From positions 1 through 64,000 of the forward strand of contig NZ_STGY01000071.1 of the NCBI RefSeq assembly GCF_004912275.1: a stretch of 64,000 nt of DNA. Reading direction: 5' to 3'. The translations under genes and the position numbers were made by a program. The stretch comes from Glycomyces buryatensis. GTDB taxonomy: Bacteria > Actinomycetota > Actinomycetes > Mycobacteriales > Micromonosporaceae. Under the pieces are notes generated by a model. It did no database searches and was not told where the DNA came from. It saw nothing but the letters and a program-made list of their open reading frames with translations. This document shows positions 14,800 through 25,082 of this stretch, piece by piece. Numbering within the stretch: position 1 is the stretch's first letter; every line of letters begins with the position of its first letter.

Positions 14800-16860
14800 T
14801 CAGGCCCCCGCCTCGTCCATCTGACGGAGTTCGCGCTTTAGATCGGTGATCTCGTCGCGGTAGGCCGCGGCCACCTCGAAGCGCAGTTCCCTTGCGGCCG
14901 CGAGCATCTGCTCGTTGCGTTCCTCAAGCTGCTTGACGATCTCGGAACGGACCTTCGCGACCCCCTTGTCCCGCTTGGAATCCGGGAGCTCGGCCCACGG
15001 GTCGTCCTTGGCGAGCGCCGCGGTCTCGGCCGCGGTGTCGTACAGGTCCTCCATGATGTTCGCGATCCGCTTGCGCAGCGGCTGCGGGTCGACGCCGTGC
15101 TCGGTGTTGTACGCGACCTGCTTCTCGCGGCGCCGGTCGGTCTCCTCCAAAGCGGCCTTCATGGAGTCGGTCAGGTTGTCGGCGTACATGAGCACCGTGC
15201 CCGAGACGTTTCGGGCCGCGCGGCCGATCGTCTGAATCAGCGAGGTCGCCGAGCGCAGGAAGCCCTCCTTGTCGGCGTCGAGGATCGCCACCAGCGACAC
15301 CTCGGGCAGGTCCAGGCCCTCCCGGAGCAGGTTGATGCCGACCAGCACGTCGAAGTCGCCGCGCCGCAGCTCTCCCAGCAGCTCCACCCTCCGCAGCGTC
15401 TCCACCTCGGAGTGGAGGTACTGGACTCGGATCCCGTTGTCCAGGAAGTACTCCGTCAGGTCCTCGGCCATCTTCTTGGTCAGCGTGGTGACCAGCACCC
15501 GCTCGTTCTTATTGGCCCGCTCGCGGATCTCGTACATCAGGTCGTCGATCTGGCCCTTGGTGGGCCGCACCTCGACCTGCGGGTCGACCAGGCCGGTGGG
15601 CCGGATGACCTGCTCTACGAACTGACCGCCGGACTGCTTGAGCTCCCACTTGCCGGGCGTCGCCGACAGGTAGACCGTCTGCCCGACGCGCTCGCGGAAC
15701 TCGTCGAAGTTCAGCGGCCGGTTGTCCTGGGCGCTCGGCAGGCGGAAACCGTGCTCGACCAGGTTGCGCTTGCGCGAGGCGTCGCCCTCGGACATCGCGC
15801 CGATCTGCGGGACCGTCTGGTGCGACTCGTCCAGGATCGTCACGAAGTCCGACGGGAAGTAGTCGAGCAGCGTGTGCGGCGGCGTGCCGGCCGGGCGGCC
15901 GTCGATGTGCCGCGAGTAGTTCTCGATGCCGTTGCACGTGCCGGTCTGCTTCATGTTCTCGAGGTCGAACACGGTGCGCATCCGCAGTCGCTGGGCCTCC
16001 AGGAGCTTCCCCTGGGACTCCAGCTCGTTCAGCCGCTGCTCCAGCTCGATCTCGATGGCGCCGATGGCGCGGGTCATCCGCTCGTTGCCGGTGGCGTAGT
16101 GCGAACCGGGGAAGATCAGAATCCGGTCGGCCTCGCGCACCACCTCGCCGGTGAGCGGGTGCAGATAGTAGAGCCGGTCGATCTCGTCACCGAACATCTC
16201 GATGCGGATCGCCAGCTCCTCGTAGGCCGGGATGATCTCGATCGTGTCGCCCCGGACCCGGAAGGTGCCGCGGGTGAAGGCGATGTCGTTGCGCGCGTAT
16301 TGGACGTCGACCAGGCGGCGCAGGAGCTTGTCCCGATCCCACTCCTGGCCCACCGCGACCTCGGTGGCCTGCTCCAGGTACTCGGCCGGAGTCGCCAGGC
16401 CGTAGATCGCCGAGACCGTCGCGACCACGACGACATCGCGCCTGGTCAGCAGCGAGTAGGTGGCGCGGTGACGCAGGCGCTCGACCTCCTCGTTGATCGA
16501 GGCGTCCTTCTCGATGTACGTATCGGTCTGCGCCACGTACGCCTCGGGCTGGTAGTAGTCGTAGTAGGAGACGTAGTACTCGACCGCGTTGTTCGGCAGC
16601 AGCTCGCGGAACTCCTTCGCCAGCTGCGCGGCCAGGGTCTTGTTGTGGGCCATGACCAGCGCGGGCCGCTGGAGCTGCTCGATCAGCCAGGCAGACGTGG
16701 CCGACTTGCCCGTGCCGGTGGCGCCGAGCAGCACCACGTCGCGCTCGTCGGCGTCGATCCGCCGGGTGAGATCGGCGATAGCGGTCGGCTGGTCACCGGC
16801 CGGCTCGTACTCGCTGACTACTTCAAAGCGCCCCTCGGCGCGGGGAATATCGAATGCCAC
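14800..16860 (-). CDS. uvrB: UvrABC excinuclease subunit B
   Basis: 686 aa helicase-like damage-verification subunit of nucleotide excision repair. The GTG at 16860 gives the usual N-terminus [28 protein letters not shown] split here for clarity: [12 protein letters not shown], then EPAGDQP. Walker A is [10 protein letters not shown] (about residues 44-53); the beta-hairpin that inserts between DNA strands is [16 protein letters not shown] with TDTYIEKD following; later helicase motifs include [15 protein letters not shown] and QTIGRAARN; the C-terminal UVR domain (about 645-682, [26 protein letters not shown] split) binds UvrC. Position next to coaE/rpsA/polA is the conserved actinobacterial order. 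A long in-frame extension upstream of the GTG is not coding. Confidence 0.97.
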   Translation of the reverse strand: MAFDIPRAEGRFEVVSEYEPAGDQPTAIADLTRRIDADERDVVLLGATGTGKSATSAWLIEQLQRPALVMAHNKTLAAQLAKEFRELLPNNAVEYYVSYYDYYQPEAYVAQTDTYIEKDASINEEVERLRHRATYSLLTRRDVVVVATVSAIYGLATPAEYLEQATEVAVGQEWDRDKLLRRLVDVQYARNDIAFTRGTFRVRGDTIEIIPAYEELAIRIEMFGDEIDRLYYLHPLTGEVVREADRILIFPGSHYATGNERMTRAIGAIEIELEQRLNELESQGKLLEAQRLRMRTVFDLENMKQTGTCNGIENYSRHIDGRPAGTPPHTLLDYFPSDFVTILDESHQTVPQIGAMSEGDASRKRNLVEHGFRLPSAQDNRPLNFDEFRERVGQTVYLSATPGKWELKQSGGQFVEQVIRPTGLVDPQVEVRPTKGQIDDLMYEIRERANKNERVLVTTLTKKMAEDLTEYFLDNGIRVQYLHSEVETLRRVELLGELRRGDFDVLVGINLLREGLDLPEVSLVAILDADKEGFLRSATSLIQTIGRAARNVSGTVLMYADNLTDSMKAALEETDRRREKQVAYNTEHGVDPQPLRKRIANIMEDLYDTAAETAALAKDDPWAELPDSKRDKGVAKVRSEIVKQLEERNEQMLAAARELRFEVAAAYRDEITDLKRELRQMDEAGA

Positions 16861-16938
16861 GGCCCAACGGTAGCCCGGGGGTATGACATTGCCGGTCGGT
16901 GCCGGTGACTTTTCCCGGCCTCGATCGTTGGTCCCTCC

Positions 16939-18342
16939 GTGAGCTCCACTACCGCAACTCCCTTTAAATCGGCCCTCATGTGGGTCTTGATCATCATCGT
17001 CGCCGTCGGCGCCGCCGGGTGGTTCGCCGTCTCCTGCCAAGCCGGCAAGGAAAACGCCGAACGCCCCGTCACCGAAGAGGAGGCGCAGCTGCTGGCCGGG
17101 GTGCGCGGCCGCAACCACGAGGCCGATCCGGTGGCGGTCCGGATGCGCTTCCCCGTCGAAGGCGACGAGATCACCGTCGACGCCTACCTCGACTGGCAGA
17201 CCCCGATGCTGTACGCCCGATTCCCCACCTCCGACGGCGGCCACGAGCTGATCCAGGCCGTCCCCGGCCTGGTCGCGACCCACGCCGACGATGAGGAGTC
17301 CTTCGGGGACGTCACGGCGCCCGAGAACGGCTGGACGTCCCGCCAGATGCTGTCGGGCGCGAGCGACCAGATGGAGTCGATGCTCGACATCATGGTCTCC
17401 TCGGTGTTCACCCTGACCTCCGAGAAGGGCGACGACGCCGATTACATGGCCGAACACGCCACCTGGCGAGAGGAGGGCATCATCGACGGCGCCGACGTAG
17501 CCACGTTCAGGGCCCCGATCATGGTCGATTCCGACGAGCAGACCGGCACCAGCCCCGAGGGCCTGTACTCGATCGACGGCGAGGGCGATATCCGCCGCTT
17601 CCAGGTCAATACCGGTGGGGCCGAACTCGCCGCCGTCGACTTCCTGCGCGAGGTCGACTTCGACGCCACCGCGCTGCACCCGGTCGACCTCCTCGGCGGC
17701 CCCAAGATCGAGCCGACCGAGGTCGACGAGGACATGGCCGAGACCATTGCCGGTCTGCGCCAGGAGAACTGGCTGTCCTCGGCGAAGGTCGACATGACGG
17801 TTCCGACGGGCGACGACAAGGTCGTCAACGGCCACGGCTACGTCGACTGGCGCACCATGACCGCGTACCTGAACATCACCGACGCCGAGGGAAGCCGGCT
17901 GTTCCTGGCCCGCCCGGGCGGGGTGGCGAGCCTCGAGACGGACTCGGACGAACTACCCGAAACGCTCCCCGAGGACGGCTGGGAGATGCACGCATTGACC
18001 GACGAAGACGTCGCGGACAGCTTCGGACCGGTCGAATCGATGGCGTACCGGCTGCTGGAGATGGCCGCCGAGTCCGCCGACGACGCCGGCACCATCGCCG
18101 AGCAGGCCTCCCAGCTGCGGGTGGACGAGGCCGAAGGCGAGAAGACCTTCGTCGTGGAATACCCGGTCGCCGGTGACGCCGAGGCCGCGGCGGGGGAATC
18201 GGCCTTCCGCTATTACGTCGCGGAGGGCCGCCTGAGCCAGGTCGAGATGATGACCTACTACGGGGTGGCGAGCGCCGAACTGGCCTACGAGGACTACCCG
18301 ATGACGACGATCCCCTGGGAGGTAAGCGAGAGGATCGGCTGA
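16939..18342 (+). CDS. Membrane-anchored exported protein with an internal duplication, function unknown
   Basis: 467 aa. One N-terminal membrane segment (about residues 11-32, [20 protein letters not shown]) anchors an acidic extracytoplasmic part. Two ~200-residue halves are related: [41 protein letters not shown] in the first and [38 protein letters not shown] in the second, each followed by a 'PxxGWxxxxLxxxxxDSxxxxxxxLLxMxxxSADDA' type region. I do not recognise the family with certainty; the fold could resemble LppX/LprG-type lipid-binding lipoproteins, which is speculation. The start is GTG at 16939 with no Shine-Dalgarno sequence. Divergent from uvrB (78 bp) and convergent with coaE across a strong terminator. 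Confidence 0.8.
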   Translation: MSSTTATPFKSALMWVLIIIVAVGAAGWFAVSCQAGKENAERPVTEEEAQLLAGVRGRNHEADPVAVRMRFPVEGDEITVDAYLDWQTPMLYARFPTSDGGHELIQAVPGLVATHADDEESFGDVTAPENGWTSRQMLSGASDQMESMLDIMVSSVFTLTSEKGDDADYMAEHATWREEGIIDGADVATFRAPIMVDSDEQTGTSPEGLYSIDGEGDIRRFQVNTGGAELAAVDFLREVDFDATALHPVDLLGGPKIEPTEVDEDMAETIAGLRQENWLSSAKVDMTVPTGDDKVVNGHGYVDWRTMTAYLNITDAEGSRLFLARPGGVASLETDSDELPETLPEDGWEMHALTDEDVADSFGPVESMAYRLLEMAAESADDAGTIAEQASQLRVDEAEGEKTFVVEYPVAGDAEAAAGESAFRYYVAEGRLSQVEMMTYYGVASAELAYEDYPMTTIPWEVSERIG

Positions 18343-18369
18343 AACGGGGAGTACCCCCGACAGCGATAA

Positions 18370-18418
18370 CCCGACGGGGCCCGCCGCATTGCGCGGTGGG
18401 CCCCGTCGGGTTCTATTT
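18370..18418. terminator. Strong bidirectional terminator between 16939-18342 gene and coaE
   Basis: CCCGACGGGGCCCGCCGC pairs with GCGGTGGGCCCCGTCGGG (one mismatch) around a 5-nt loop and is followed on the + strand by TTCTATTT. It lies between convergent genes. Confidence 0.85.
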
Positions 18419-18423
18419 GGTGG

Positions 18424-19614
18424 TCAGCAGACCGGCGGATGCCAACCGGTCTCTCGGGCCCACCGGTTCGCGCGGGGCCAGCCCTCGTGGTCGAACCAGG
18501 GTTCCTTCGCCTCGGCATAGGCCGAGGTCGAATCGGCCTTGGCGGCCAGCACGCCCTTGGCCTCGGCGTAGTCCGCCCGGCCCTGGGCGTCGGCCCGCAG
18601 CCAGTCACGGAACAGCAGCGCGAAGCGCTGGCCGGGGCTGTCGATCGGGCGGAAGTGGATTTGGGCGATATTGCCGGGGTCGGCGTAGCCGTAGAAGCGC
18701 TTCTCCCAGTCCGCCGGGTTCGGGTGCTCGGGCTTCGGCGAGTCCATGAGCACGCGGCCGAAGAAGCCGGCGTTCCCCAGGGCGTCGGCGAAGGCGTCCA
18801 CGATGTGCAGTGACACGACCGTCACCTGGATGTCGATGACGTCCTTGGCGGGTAGGTCGAACACGGCCGTGGAGCCGACGTGGTCGATGCGGACCGCGCT
18901 GGGTCCCATGACGCGGCGCAGCCGCGCGGCGAGGTGTTCGAACCGCCTGGGCCAGGCCGGGTCGGACTCGACGTACTGGAGCTTCTCGGGTCTGGATTCG
19001 GCGCGTTCGGCGTGGAGGTTCTCGTTGAACGGCACGATCCGCTCGTCCCACAGCAGCGATACGCGGCGTTCGAGCTCCTCGACGCCGTCCCGGTTGAACA
19101 GGACGACGTCGCAGGCCTCGCGGCGCTCGGCATCCGAGGCCTGGGCGTCGATGCGGCGGGCGGCGTCGGTGCGGTCGAGGCCGCGCTGTTCGAGCCGTTC
19201 GAGCCGGAGCTCGCGCGGTGCCTCCACGTCGATATTGAGATGGAAACCCGGCGCCTGGCCGGTCTCGGCCAGCAGCGGGATGTCTTGCACGACAATGGCG
19301 TCCGCCGCTTGGGCGGCGGTGATTTCGCGCGCTCGCTGACGAACGCGGGGATGGATGATCGCCTCGAGTTCGGCGCGGGCTCCCGCGTCGTTGAAGACGA
19401 TCTCTGCGATACGGGCACGGTCAAGCGTTCCGTCGGCTGCCAGTACGGCTGGCCCAAAACGGGATATCACCGCGGCGAGGCCATCGGTGTTCGGGGCGAC
19501 TACTTCACGGGAAAGAGCATCCGCGTCGATAACGCGGGCTCCTAGCTGCGCCAGCTTGGCGGCGACCGTGCTTTTACCGGCTCCGATTCCACCGGTCAAT
19601 GCGACTCTAAGCAC
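18424..19614 (-). CDS. coaE: Dephospho-CoA kinase fused to a GrpB/UPF0157 domain
   Basis: 396 aa. N-terminal CoaE (about 1-200): P-loop LTGGIGAGKST near residues 7-17, VIDADALSREVV, and the CoA-site stretch QDIPLLAETG. It phosphorylates dephospho-CoA in the last step of CoA synthesis. Residues ~220-390 form a GrpB/UPF0157 domain (nucleotidyltransferase-like: RIDHVGSTAVFDLPAKDVIDIQV, then IAQIHFRPIDSP and RFALLFRDWLRAD). The same fusion occurs in mycobacterial CoaE (Rv1631), where the tail is reported to help folding or stability. Start is GTG at 19614, immediately behind the rpsA terminator; TAGTGT lies 7 nt upstream, so it may be leaderless. Confidence 0.95.
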   Translation of the reverse strand: MLRVALTGGIGAGKSTVAAKLAQLGARVIDADALSREVVAPNTDGLAAVISRFGPAVLAADGTLDRARIAEIVFNDAGARAELEAIIHPRVRQRAREITAAQAADAIVVQDIPLLAETGQAPGFHLNIDVEAPRELRLERLEQRGLDRTDAARRIDAQASDAERREACDVVLFNRDGVEELERRVSLLWDERIVPFNENLHAERAESRPEKLQYVESDPAWPRRFEHLAARLRRVMGPSAVRIDHVGSTAVFDLPAKDVIDIQVTVVSLHIVDAFADALGNAGFFGRVLMDSPKPEHPNPADWEKRFYGYADPGNIAQIHFRPIDSPGQRFALLFRDWLRADAQGRADYAEAKGVLAAKADSTSAYAEAKEPWFDHEGWPRANRWARETGWHPPVC

Positions 19615-19660
19615 AAATAAAACACTACCCGCCCCAGGGAAACAACCTGGGACGGGCAGT
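19615..19660 (-). terminator. rpsA terminator
   Basis: On the minus strand CTGCCCGTCCCAGG pairs with CCTGGGGCGGGTAG around TTGTTTC and runs into TGTTTTATTT. A textbook intrinsic terminator directly after rpsA; it ends right at the coaE start codon. Confidence 0.88.
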
Positions 19661-19682
19661 GGTCTGTCAGCTAAAGGAGTGA

Positions 19683-21179
19683 CTAGTTCCCGGCGAGCTT
19701 CTCGCGCAGAGCGGCGAGGGCCTCGTCGGTGGCCAGCGTTCCCGAAGGCTCGGCCGGGGCCGAGGTCTTCTTTTCGGACGTGGTCTTCTTGGGACCCTTG
19801 TCGCCCTTCGGCGCGGCCTCGCCCTCGGCGGGCTTCGGCGGCGCTTCGCTGATGACGCGCTCGGCGATCTGGCGGCCGTGCTCCTCCCAGCGGGTGCGGG
19901 CCTCGGCGTACTGACGCTCCCACTCTTCGCGGGCCTCGTCGTAGCCTTCCATCCACTCGCCGGTCTCCGAGTCGAAGCCATCCGGGTAGATGTAGTTGCC
20001 CTGGTCGTCGTACTGCGCGGCCATGCCGTACAGCGTCGGGTCGAACTGCTCCTCGTTCTCGACGTAGGCCTCGTTGGCCTGCTTGAGCGACAGGGAGATC
20101 CGGCGACGGTCCAGGTCGATGTCGATGACCTTGACCATGGCGTCGGAGCCGACCTTGACGACCTGCTCGGGCACCTCCACGTGGCGCTCGGCCAGCTCGG
20201 AGATGTGGACCAGGCCCTCGATGCCGTCTTCGACGCGAACGAACGCGCCGAACGGAACCAGCTTGGTGACCTTGCCCGGCACGATCTGGCCGATCGCGTG
20301 GGTGCGGGCGAACTGGCGCCACGGGTCTTCCTGGGTCGCCTTCAGCGACAGGGAGACGCGCTCGCGCTCCAGGTCGACCTCGAGCACCTCGACCTCGACC
20401 GGCTGGCCGACTTCGACGACCTCGCTGGGGTGGTCGATGTGCTTCCAAGACAGCTCGGAGACGTGAACCAGGCCGTCGACCCCGCCGAGATCGACGAAGG
20501 CGCCGAAGTTGACGATCGAGGAGACCGTGCCCTTGCGGACCTGGCCCTTGGCGAGCTGGTGCAGGAACTCGGTGCGAACCTCGGACTGGGTCTGCTCGAG
20601 CCAGGCACGGCGCGACAGGACCACGTTGTTGCGGTTCTTGTCGAGCTCGATGATCTTGGCTTCGAGTTCACGACCGACGTACGGCTGGAGGTCGCGCACG
20701 CGGCGCATTTCCACCAGGGATGCCGGCAGGAAGCCCCGGAGACCGATGTCGAGGATGAGACCGCCCTTGACCACTTCGATGACCGAGCCGCGGACGACGC
20801 CGTCTTCGTCCTTGATCTTCTCGATCGTGCCCCAGGCGCGCTCGTACTGAGCCCGCTTCTTGGACAGGATCAGACGGCCTTCCTTGTCCTCCTTCTGGAG
20901 GACGAGGGCCTCGACGTGATCGCCCACAGAGACGACGTCTTCAGGGTCCACGTCGTGTTTGATCGACAGCTCGCGCGAGGGGATGACGCCCTCGGTTTTG
21001 TAGCCGATGTCGAGCAGGACCTCGTCCCGGTCGACCTTGACGACGGTACCTTCGACGATATCGCCGTCGTTGAAGTATTTGATGGTCGCGTCGATCGCGG
21101 CCAGAAGATCCTCTTCAGTAAGGATCTCGTCAGTGCTGGTCTCAGCGGTGCTCGAGGTGGCCTCGATGCTGCTCGTCAT
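19683..21179 (-). CDS. rpsA: 30S ribosomal protein S1
   Basis: 498 aa from the ATG at 21179 (MTSSIEATSSTAETSTDEIL); a longer in-frame reading to 21386 lies in leader DNA. Four S1 RNA-binding repeats are visible: about 35-105 (GDIVEGTVVKVDRDEVLLDIG), 120-190 (VVRGSVIEVVKGGLILDIG), 205-275 (GQVRKGTVSSIVNFGAFVDLGG) and 290-360 (GQIVPGKVTKLVPFGAFVRVED). The C-terminal ~120 residues are acidic, then Lys/Pro/Ala-rich, as in other actinobacteria, which have four rather than six repeats. S1 recruits mRNA to the small subunit; with many leaderless mRNAs in this genome its role may differ from that in E. coli. Own terminator follows; a 216 bp leader precedes. Confidence 0.97.
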   Translation of the reverse strand: MTSSIEATSSTAETSTDEILTEEDLLAAIDATIKYFNDGDIVEGTVVKVDRDEVLLDIGYKTEGVIPSRELSIKHDVDPEDVVSVGDHVEALVLQKEDKEGRLILSKKRAQYERAWGTIEKIKDEDGVVRGSVIEVVKGGLILDIGLRGFLPASLVEMRRVRDLQPYVGRELEAKIIELDKNRNNVVLSRRAWLEQTQSEVRTEFLHQLAKGQVRKGTVSSIVNFGAFVDLGGVDGLVHVSELSWKHIDHPSEVVEVGQPVEVEVLEVDLERERVSLSLKATQEDPWRQFARTHAIGQIVPGKVTKLVPFGAFVRVEDGIEGLVHISELAERHVEVPEQVVKVGSDAMVKVIDIDLDRRRISLSLKQANEAYVENEEQFDPTLYGMAAQYDDQGNYIYPDGFDSETGEWMEGYDEAREEWERQYAEARTRWEEHGRQIAERVISEAPPKPAEGEAAPKGDKGPKKTTSEKKTSAPAEPSGTLATDEALAALREKLAGN

Positions 21180-21395
21180 GTGGGCTGGTGCTCCGGATAC
21201 GTTCAGATACGTGGGCTCGCGTCCGTGCCCGTACGGGGCTCGAATGCTCGCGGTTACAGTCACCAGGCCGGCCTTGTCGGTTCCGACTCGCGCCCTGCTC
21301 CCTTCTGAGGGCGCGGACAGGCCCAGGCCATCCCAGATTACCGTGCGCGATAATCCCACGCCAGTCCGGGCCTGGGCTGGTGTCAACTGACACGG

Positions 21396-24095
21396 CTAGT
21401 GGGCCGCCGCTTCCCACGAATCGCCGAATCCGGCGGAGACGGTGAGCGGGACGGCGAGCTCGGCGGCGCCCGACATCTGCTCACGCACCAGTGCCTCGAG
21501 CCTGTCGGCCTCGCCGGGTGCGACTTCGCACACCAATTCGTCGTGGACCTGGAGCAGCACCCGCGATCGAAGGCCCTCGGAGCGCAGTGCGGCGTCGACG
21601 CCGAGCATCGCAGTCTTCATGATGTCGGCGGCGCTGCCCTGGATGGGGGCGTTGAGCGCGGCCCGCTCGGCCATCTCGCGGCGCTGACGGTTATCGCTGG
21701 TCAGGTCGGGGAAGTATCGCCTGCGGCCCATGATCGTCTCGGTGTAGCCGGTCTTGCGGGCCTCCTCCACGACGGTGTGCAGGTAGTCGCGGACCTTCCC
21801 GAAACGGTCGAAGTAGTCCTTCGACAGCTGCTGGGCCTCCTCGGTGGAGATCCCCAGCTGCTGGCTGAGCCCGTAGGTCGAAAGACCGTAGGCCAGGCCG
21901 TAGGACATGGCCTTGATCTTGCGGCGGTGCTCGGCGGTGACCTCGCCGGGTTTCACGCCGAAGACCTTCGCGGCGACCGCGCGGTGGATGTCCTCGCCGG
22001 ACTTGAACGCCTCGATCAGGCCCTCGTCGCCGGTCAGGCTCGCCATGATGCGCATCTCGACCTGGCTGTAGTCCATGGTCATCAGCGACTCGTAGCCCTC
22101 GCCGACCACGAAGCCGGCGCGGATGTCGCGCCCGGCCTCGCTGCGGACCGGGATGTTCTGGAGGTTCGGGTCCGAGGAGGACAGACGCCCGGTGGCGGCC
22201 ACCGTCTGGTGGAAGGTGGTGTGAATGCGACCGTCGGTCTGGATCGTCCCGCGCAGCGAGGCCACGATCTGCTTGAGCTTCTCGACGTCGCGGTAGCGCA
22301 GCAGCTGCTCCAGCAGCGGGTGCTGGGTCTTGGTGTAGAGCTGCTGCAGCGCTTCGGCATTGGTGGTGTAGCCGGTCTTGGTGCGCTTGGTCTTGGGCAT
22401 TTCCAACTCGTCGAAGAGGATCTCCTGAAGCTGCTTGGGCGAACCCATATTGAACTGGCGGCCCACGATCCGGTGCGCCTCGTCGGTGGCGTCCTTGGCC
22501 TGAGCGGCGAAGCTCGCCTCGATGTCGGCGAAGTGGCCCTCGTCGGCGGCGATCCCGGCGATCTCCAACCGCGCCAGCACCCCGGTGAGCGGGAACTCCA
22601 TCTCCTCGGCCAGGTTCTTCTGCTGGCGGTCGGCGAGCCGCTCGGTCTGGGCGGCGGCGAGGTCGGCGATCACGCCCGCGGCGGCGCAGTCGGCCTCGAA
22701 GCGCGACGAGTCGTCGGCCATCGCCGCGTCGAGCCCGACGAGGGTGCCCTCGTTCGTCTCCTGCGCAGCGGTCTCCAACTCGCGACCGAGGTACTGCATC
22801 GCCAGATCGCCCAGGGCGTAGGTGCGCTGCTCGGGCTTGAGCAGGTAGGCGCCGATGACGGTGTCGGCCCGCAGACCGGCCAGCGCCGGCCAGCCGGCGG
22901 CGTCGGCGCCCCAGCTGAATCCCTTGACGTCATGCACGAACTTGCCGCGCGTCGCGTCGGCCAGCCACTGCGTCCAGGCCTGCTCGTCCTCGGCGTCGAG
23001 CTGCGCGGGGTCGAACCACAGCGCCTCGCCGCCCTCGGCAAGCGCGATCGAGTCGAAGGAGCCGGCGCCGGATTCGAAGGTGCCGGTGTAGGCGATGGCG
23101 ACGTCGCCGGTGTGGGCGTCGAGCCAGGCCTTCATCGATCCGGGTTCGAGCCGGGCGGCCTCCACATTGGCCACTTCGGCGGTTTTGGGGGCGGCCTGGC
23201 CGATGGCCTTGTCGCCGAGGCTGGAGTTGAGGCGGTCGCCGAGGGTGCGGAACTGGAGGGCGTCGAAGAGCTCGTTGGTCTCCGCGACCTTCCATCCCTC
23301 CCATGCGAGGCCGTCGAAGTCCTCGGGGAGTTCGAGGTCGCAGACGAGCCGGTTGAGGCGGTGGTTGCGCAGGACGTTGTCCAGGTTGTCGCGCAGACTC
23401 TGGCCGGCCTTGCCGGCGATCTCGTCGACCTTGGCGACGAGGCCGTCGAGGGAGCCGTATTTGACGATCCACTTGGCGGCAGTCTTGGGTCCGACGCCGG
23501 GGACGCCGGGCAGGTTGTCGGACTTCTCCCCCACCAGCGCGGCGAGGTCGCGGTAGTGGCCCGGGTCGACGCCGTACTTCTCCTCGATCTTCTCGGGGGT
23601 GTAACGGGCGAGGTCGGTGACGCCCTTGACCGGGTAGAGGAGGGTGACGGTCTCGTTGACGAGCTGGATGGCGTCGCGGTCGCCCGAGGAGATGAGCGTC
23701 TGGGCCCCGGCGGCCTCGGACCGGGTGGCGAGGGTGGCGATGATGTCGTCGGCCTCGTAGTTGACCTTGGTGAGCCACTTGATGCCGAGGGCTTCGAGGA
23801 GATCCTGGATGACGGGGATCTGGCCCTTGAACTCGGCGGGGGTCTCAGCGCGGCCGTCCTTGTACTCGGCGTACTCCTCGGTCCGGAAGGACTTGCGGGA
23901 GAGGTCGAAGGCCACGGCGACGTGGGTGGGCTTCTCGTCTCTGAGCAGGTTGATGAGCATGGACGCGAAGCCGTAGACGGCGTTGGTCACCTGCCCGTCC
24001 TCGGTCGAGAACTTCTCGGCGGGGAGCGCGAAGAAGGCACGGTAGGCCATTGAATGGCCATCGATCAGCAGGAGACGAGTTTGCGAAGCGGTCAC
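21396..24095 (-). CDS. polA: DNA polymerase I
   Basis: 899 aa from GTG at 24095 (a TTG at 24125 would add ten residues). Order of domains: 5'-3' exonuclease/flap domain (about 1-290: LLLIDGHSMAYRAFFALP, YEADDIIATLA, SSGDRDAIQL, GVPGVGPKTAAKWI), a 3'-5' exonuclease-like fold (about 310-490) in which the usual Asp-x-Glu metal motif is missing, so no proofreading is expected, and the polymerase domain with motif A MDYSQVEMRIMASL, O-helix RRKIKAMSYGLAYG and motif C QVHDELVCEV. The O-helix has Tyr where E. coli has Phe762, as in mycobacterial Pol I; this residue lowers discrimination against dideoxynucleotides. Acts in Okazaki-fragment maturation and repair. Gene order with rpsA and pdtaR is conserved. 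Confidence 0.97.
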   Translation of the reverse strand: MTASQTRLLLIDGHSMAYRAFFALPAEKFSTEDGQVTNAVYGFASMLINLLRDEKPTHVAVAFDLSRKSFRTEEYAEYKDGRAETPAEFKGQIPVIQDLLEALGIKWLTKVNYEADDIIATLATRSEAAGAQTLISSGDRDAIQLVNETVTLLYPVKGVTDLARYTPEKIEEKYGVDPGHYRDLAALVGEKSDNLPGVPGVGPKTAAKWIVKYGSLDGLVAKVDEIAGKAGQSLRDNLDNVLRNHRLNRLVCDLELPEDFDGLAWEGWKVAETNELFDALQFRTLGDRLNSSLGDKAIGQAAPKTAEVANVEAARLEPGSMKAWLDAHTGDVAIAYTGTFESGAGSFDSIALAEGGEALWFDPAQLDAEDEQAWTQWLADATRGKFVHDVKGFSWGADAAGWPALAGLRADTVIGAYLLKPEQRTYALGDLAMQYLGRELETAAQETNEGTLVGLDAAMADDSSRFEADCAAAGVIADLAAAQTERLADRQQKNLAEEMEFPLTGVLARLEIAGIAADEGHFADIEASFAAQAKDATDEAHRIVGRQFNMGSPKQLQEILFDELEMPKTKRTKTGYTTNAEALQQLYTKTQHPLLEQLLRYRDVEKLKQIVASLRGTIQTDGRIHTTFHQTVAATGRLSSSDPNLQNIPVRSEAGRDIRAGFVVGEGYESLMTMDYSQVEMRIMASLTGDEGLIEAFKSGEDIHRAVAAKVFGVKPGEVTAEHRRKIKAMSYGLAYGLSTYGLSQQLGISTEEAQQLSKDYFDRFGKVRDYLHTVVEEARKTGYTETIMGRRRYFPDLTSDNRQRREMAERAALNAPIQGSAADIMKTAMLGVDAALRSEGLRSRVLLQVHDELVCEVAPGEADRLEALVREQMSGAAELAVPLTVSAGFGDSWEAAAH

Positions 24096-24180
24096 GTAGG
24101 TGAGCCTATCGAGTGGCTGTGACAAGTCCAGGGCACCTCGGGAACGGCGTGGCCCGGCGAGGACAGATCGGGACTCAAGC

Positions 24181-24219
24181 GAGCGGCCCGCCCTCCGTCG
24201 CGGAGTGCGGGCCGTGCTC
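24181..24219 (-). terminator. Hairpin downstream of pdtaR
   Basis: Nested hairpin: GAGC-GGCCCGC pairs with GCGGGCC-GT-GCTC and encloses CTCCG-TCG-CGGAG. It lies between the stop of pdtaR and the start of polA, both read on the minus strand. There is no T-run, so it may be a weak or Rho-assisted terminator or a processing site. Confidence 0.45.
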
Positions 24220-24266
24220 GGATCGCGCCGTCCCGGGGGAAGCGGAGCCGGTGGTCGTGGGCCGAA

Positions 24267-24884
24267 TTACTCGGCTTCCTGGGCTTCCTTTTCCTTGGCT
24301 TCGTCGATGACGCGGTTGGCCACGTCCCGCATCGACAGGCGGTGGTCCATCGCGGCGCGCTGGATCCAGCGGAACGCGTCGGGCTCGGCCATCCCGTACT
24401 GGGTCATGAGCAGGCCCTTGGCGCGGTCAACGAGCTTGCGGACCTCGAGGCGGTCGGTGAGGTTCTCGACCTCCTTCTCAAGGGCGGTCATCTCGGCGAA
24501 GCGGGTCAGGGACAGCTCGATCGCCGGCACCAGGTCGGACTTCTGGAAGGGCTTGACAAGGTAGGCCATCGCACCCGCGGACTGGGCGCGGGCGATCAGG
24601 TCCCTCTGGCTGAAAGCGGTGAGGATCACGACCGGCGCGATGCGCGCGGACACGATCTTCTCGGCAGCCTGGAGTCCGTCCATGATCGGCATCTGGATAT
24701 CGCAGATCACCAGATCGGGCTGGTGCTCTTGCGCGAGACGGACCGCGGCCTCGCCATCGGCGGCCTCGGCGACTACCTCGTAGCCCTCCTCGGTGAGCAT
24801 CTCGGCCAGGTCGAGGCGGATGAGCCCCTCGTCTTCGGCGATGAGCACGCGCTTGCGCGGCTCCTCGGCGGCCTTGCTCGTCAT
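24267..24884 (-). CDS. pdtaR: ANTAR-domain response regulator (PdtaR type)
   Basis: 205 aa. Receiver domain at about 10-125 (RVLIAEDEGLIRLDLAEML; phospho-acceptor Asp62 in LVICDIQMPIMDG; switch Thr in PVVILTAFSQ; Lys in YLVKPFQKSD), then a coiled-coil and the ANTAR RNA-binding domain at about 130-195 (LEVRKLVDRAKGLLMTQYGM; DAFRWIQRAAMDHRLSMRDVANRVI). ANTAR proteins bind twin hexaloop hairpins in nascent RNA and prevent termination. The homologue Rv1626 (PdtaR) of M. tuberculosis occupies the same place upstream of polA and is phosphorylated by the histidine kinase PdtaS; no kinase gene is in this window. ATG start at 24884 with GGTACGG upstream as a weak ribosome-binding site. Confidence 0.93.
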   Translation of the reverse strand: MTSKAAEEPRKRVLIAEDEGLIRLDLAEMLTEEGYEVVAEAADGEAAVRLAQEHQPDLVICDIQMPIMDGLQAAEKIVSARIAPVVILTAFSQRDLIARAQSAGAMAYLVKPFQKSDLVPAIELSLTRFAEMTALEKEVENLTDRLEVRKLVDRAKGLLMTQYGMAEPDAFRWIQRAAMDHRLSMRDVANRVIDEAKEKEAQEAE

Positions 24885-25082
24885 GCGGGTCCGTACCTTT
24901 CATGCGCGGCTGATCGGTTCGGCGTGCGGCAGTGAAGGCACACCAGGAAGTTAGCTTAACCGCCGCGAACCTCCGCCGCACCTGGCTATGCCGAGCGTTG
25001 CGGACAACCGGGCCGATTCGAGGTGCTCCCCGACTCGGGCGTACCATATGCGCCGCTTCGATCACACCCCGCCGAACCGGAC

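Noticed and set aside
15097-16908. 603-codon open frame on the + strand
   Set aside because: Antisense shadow of uvrB.
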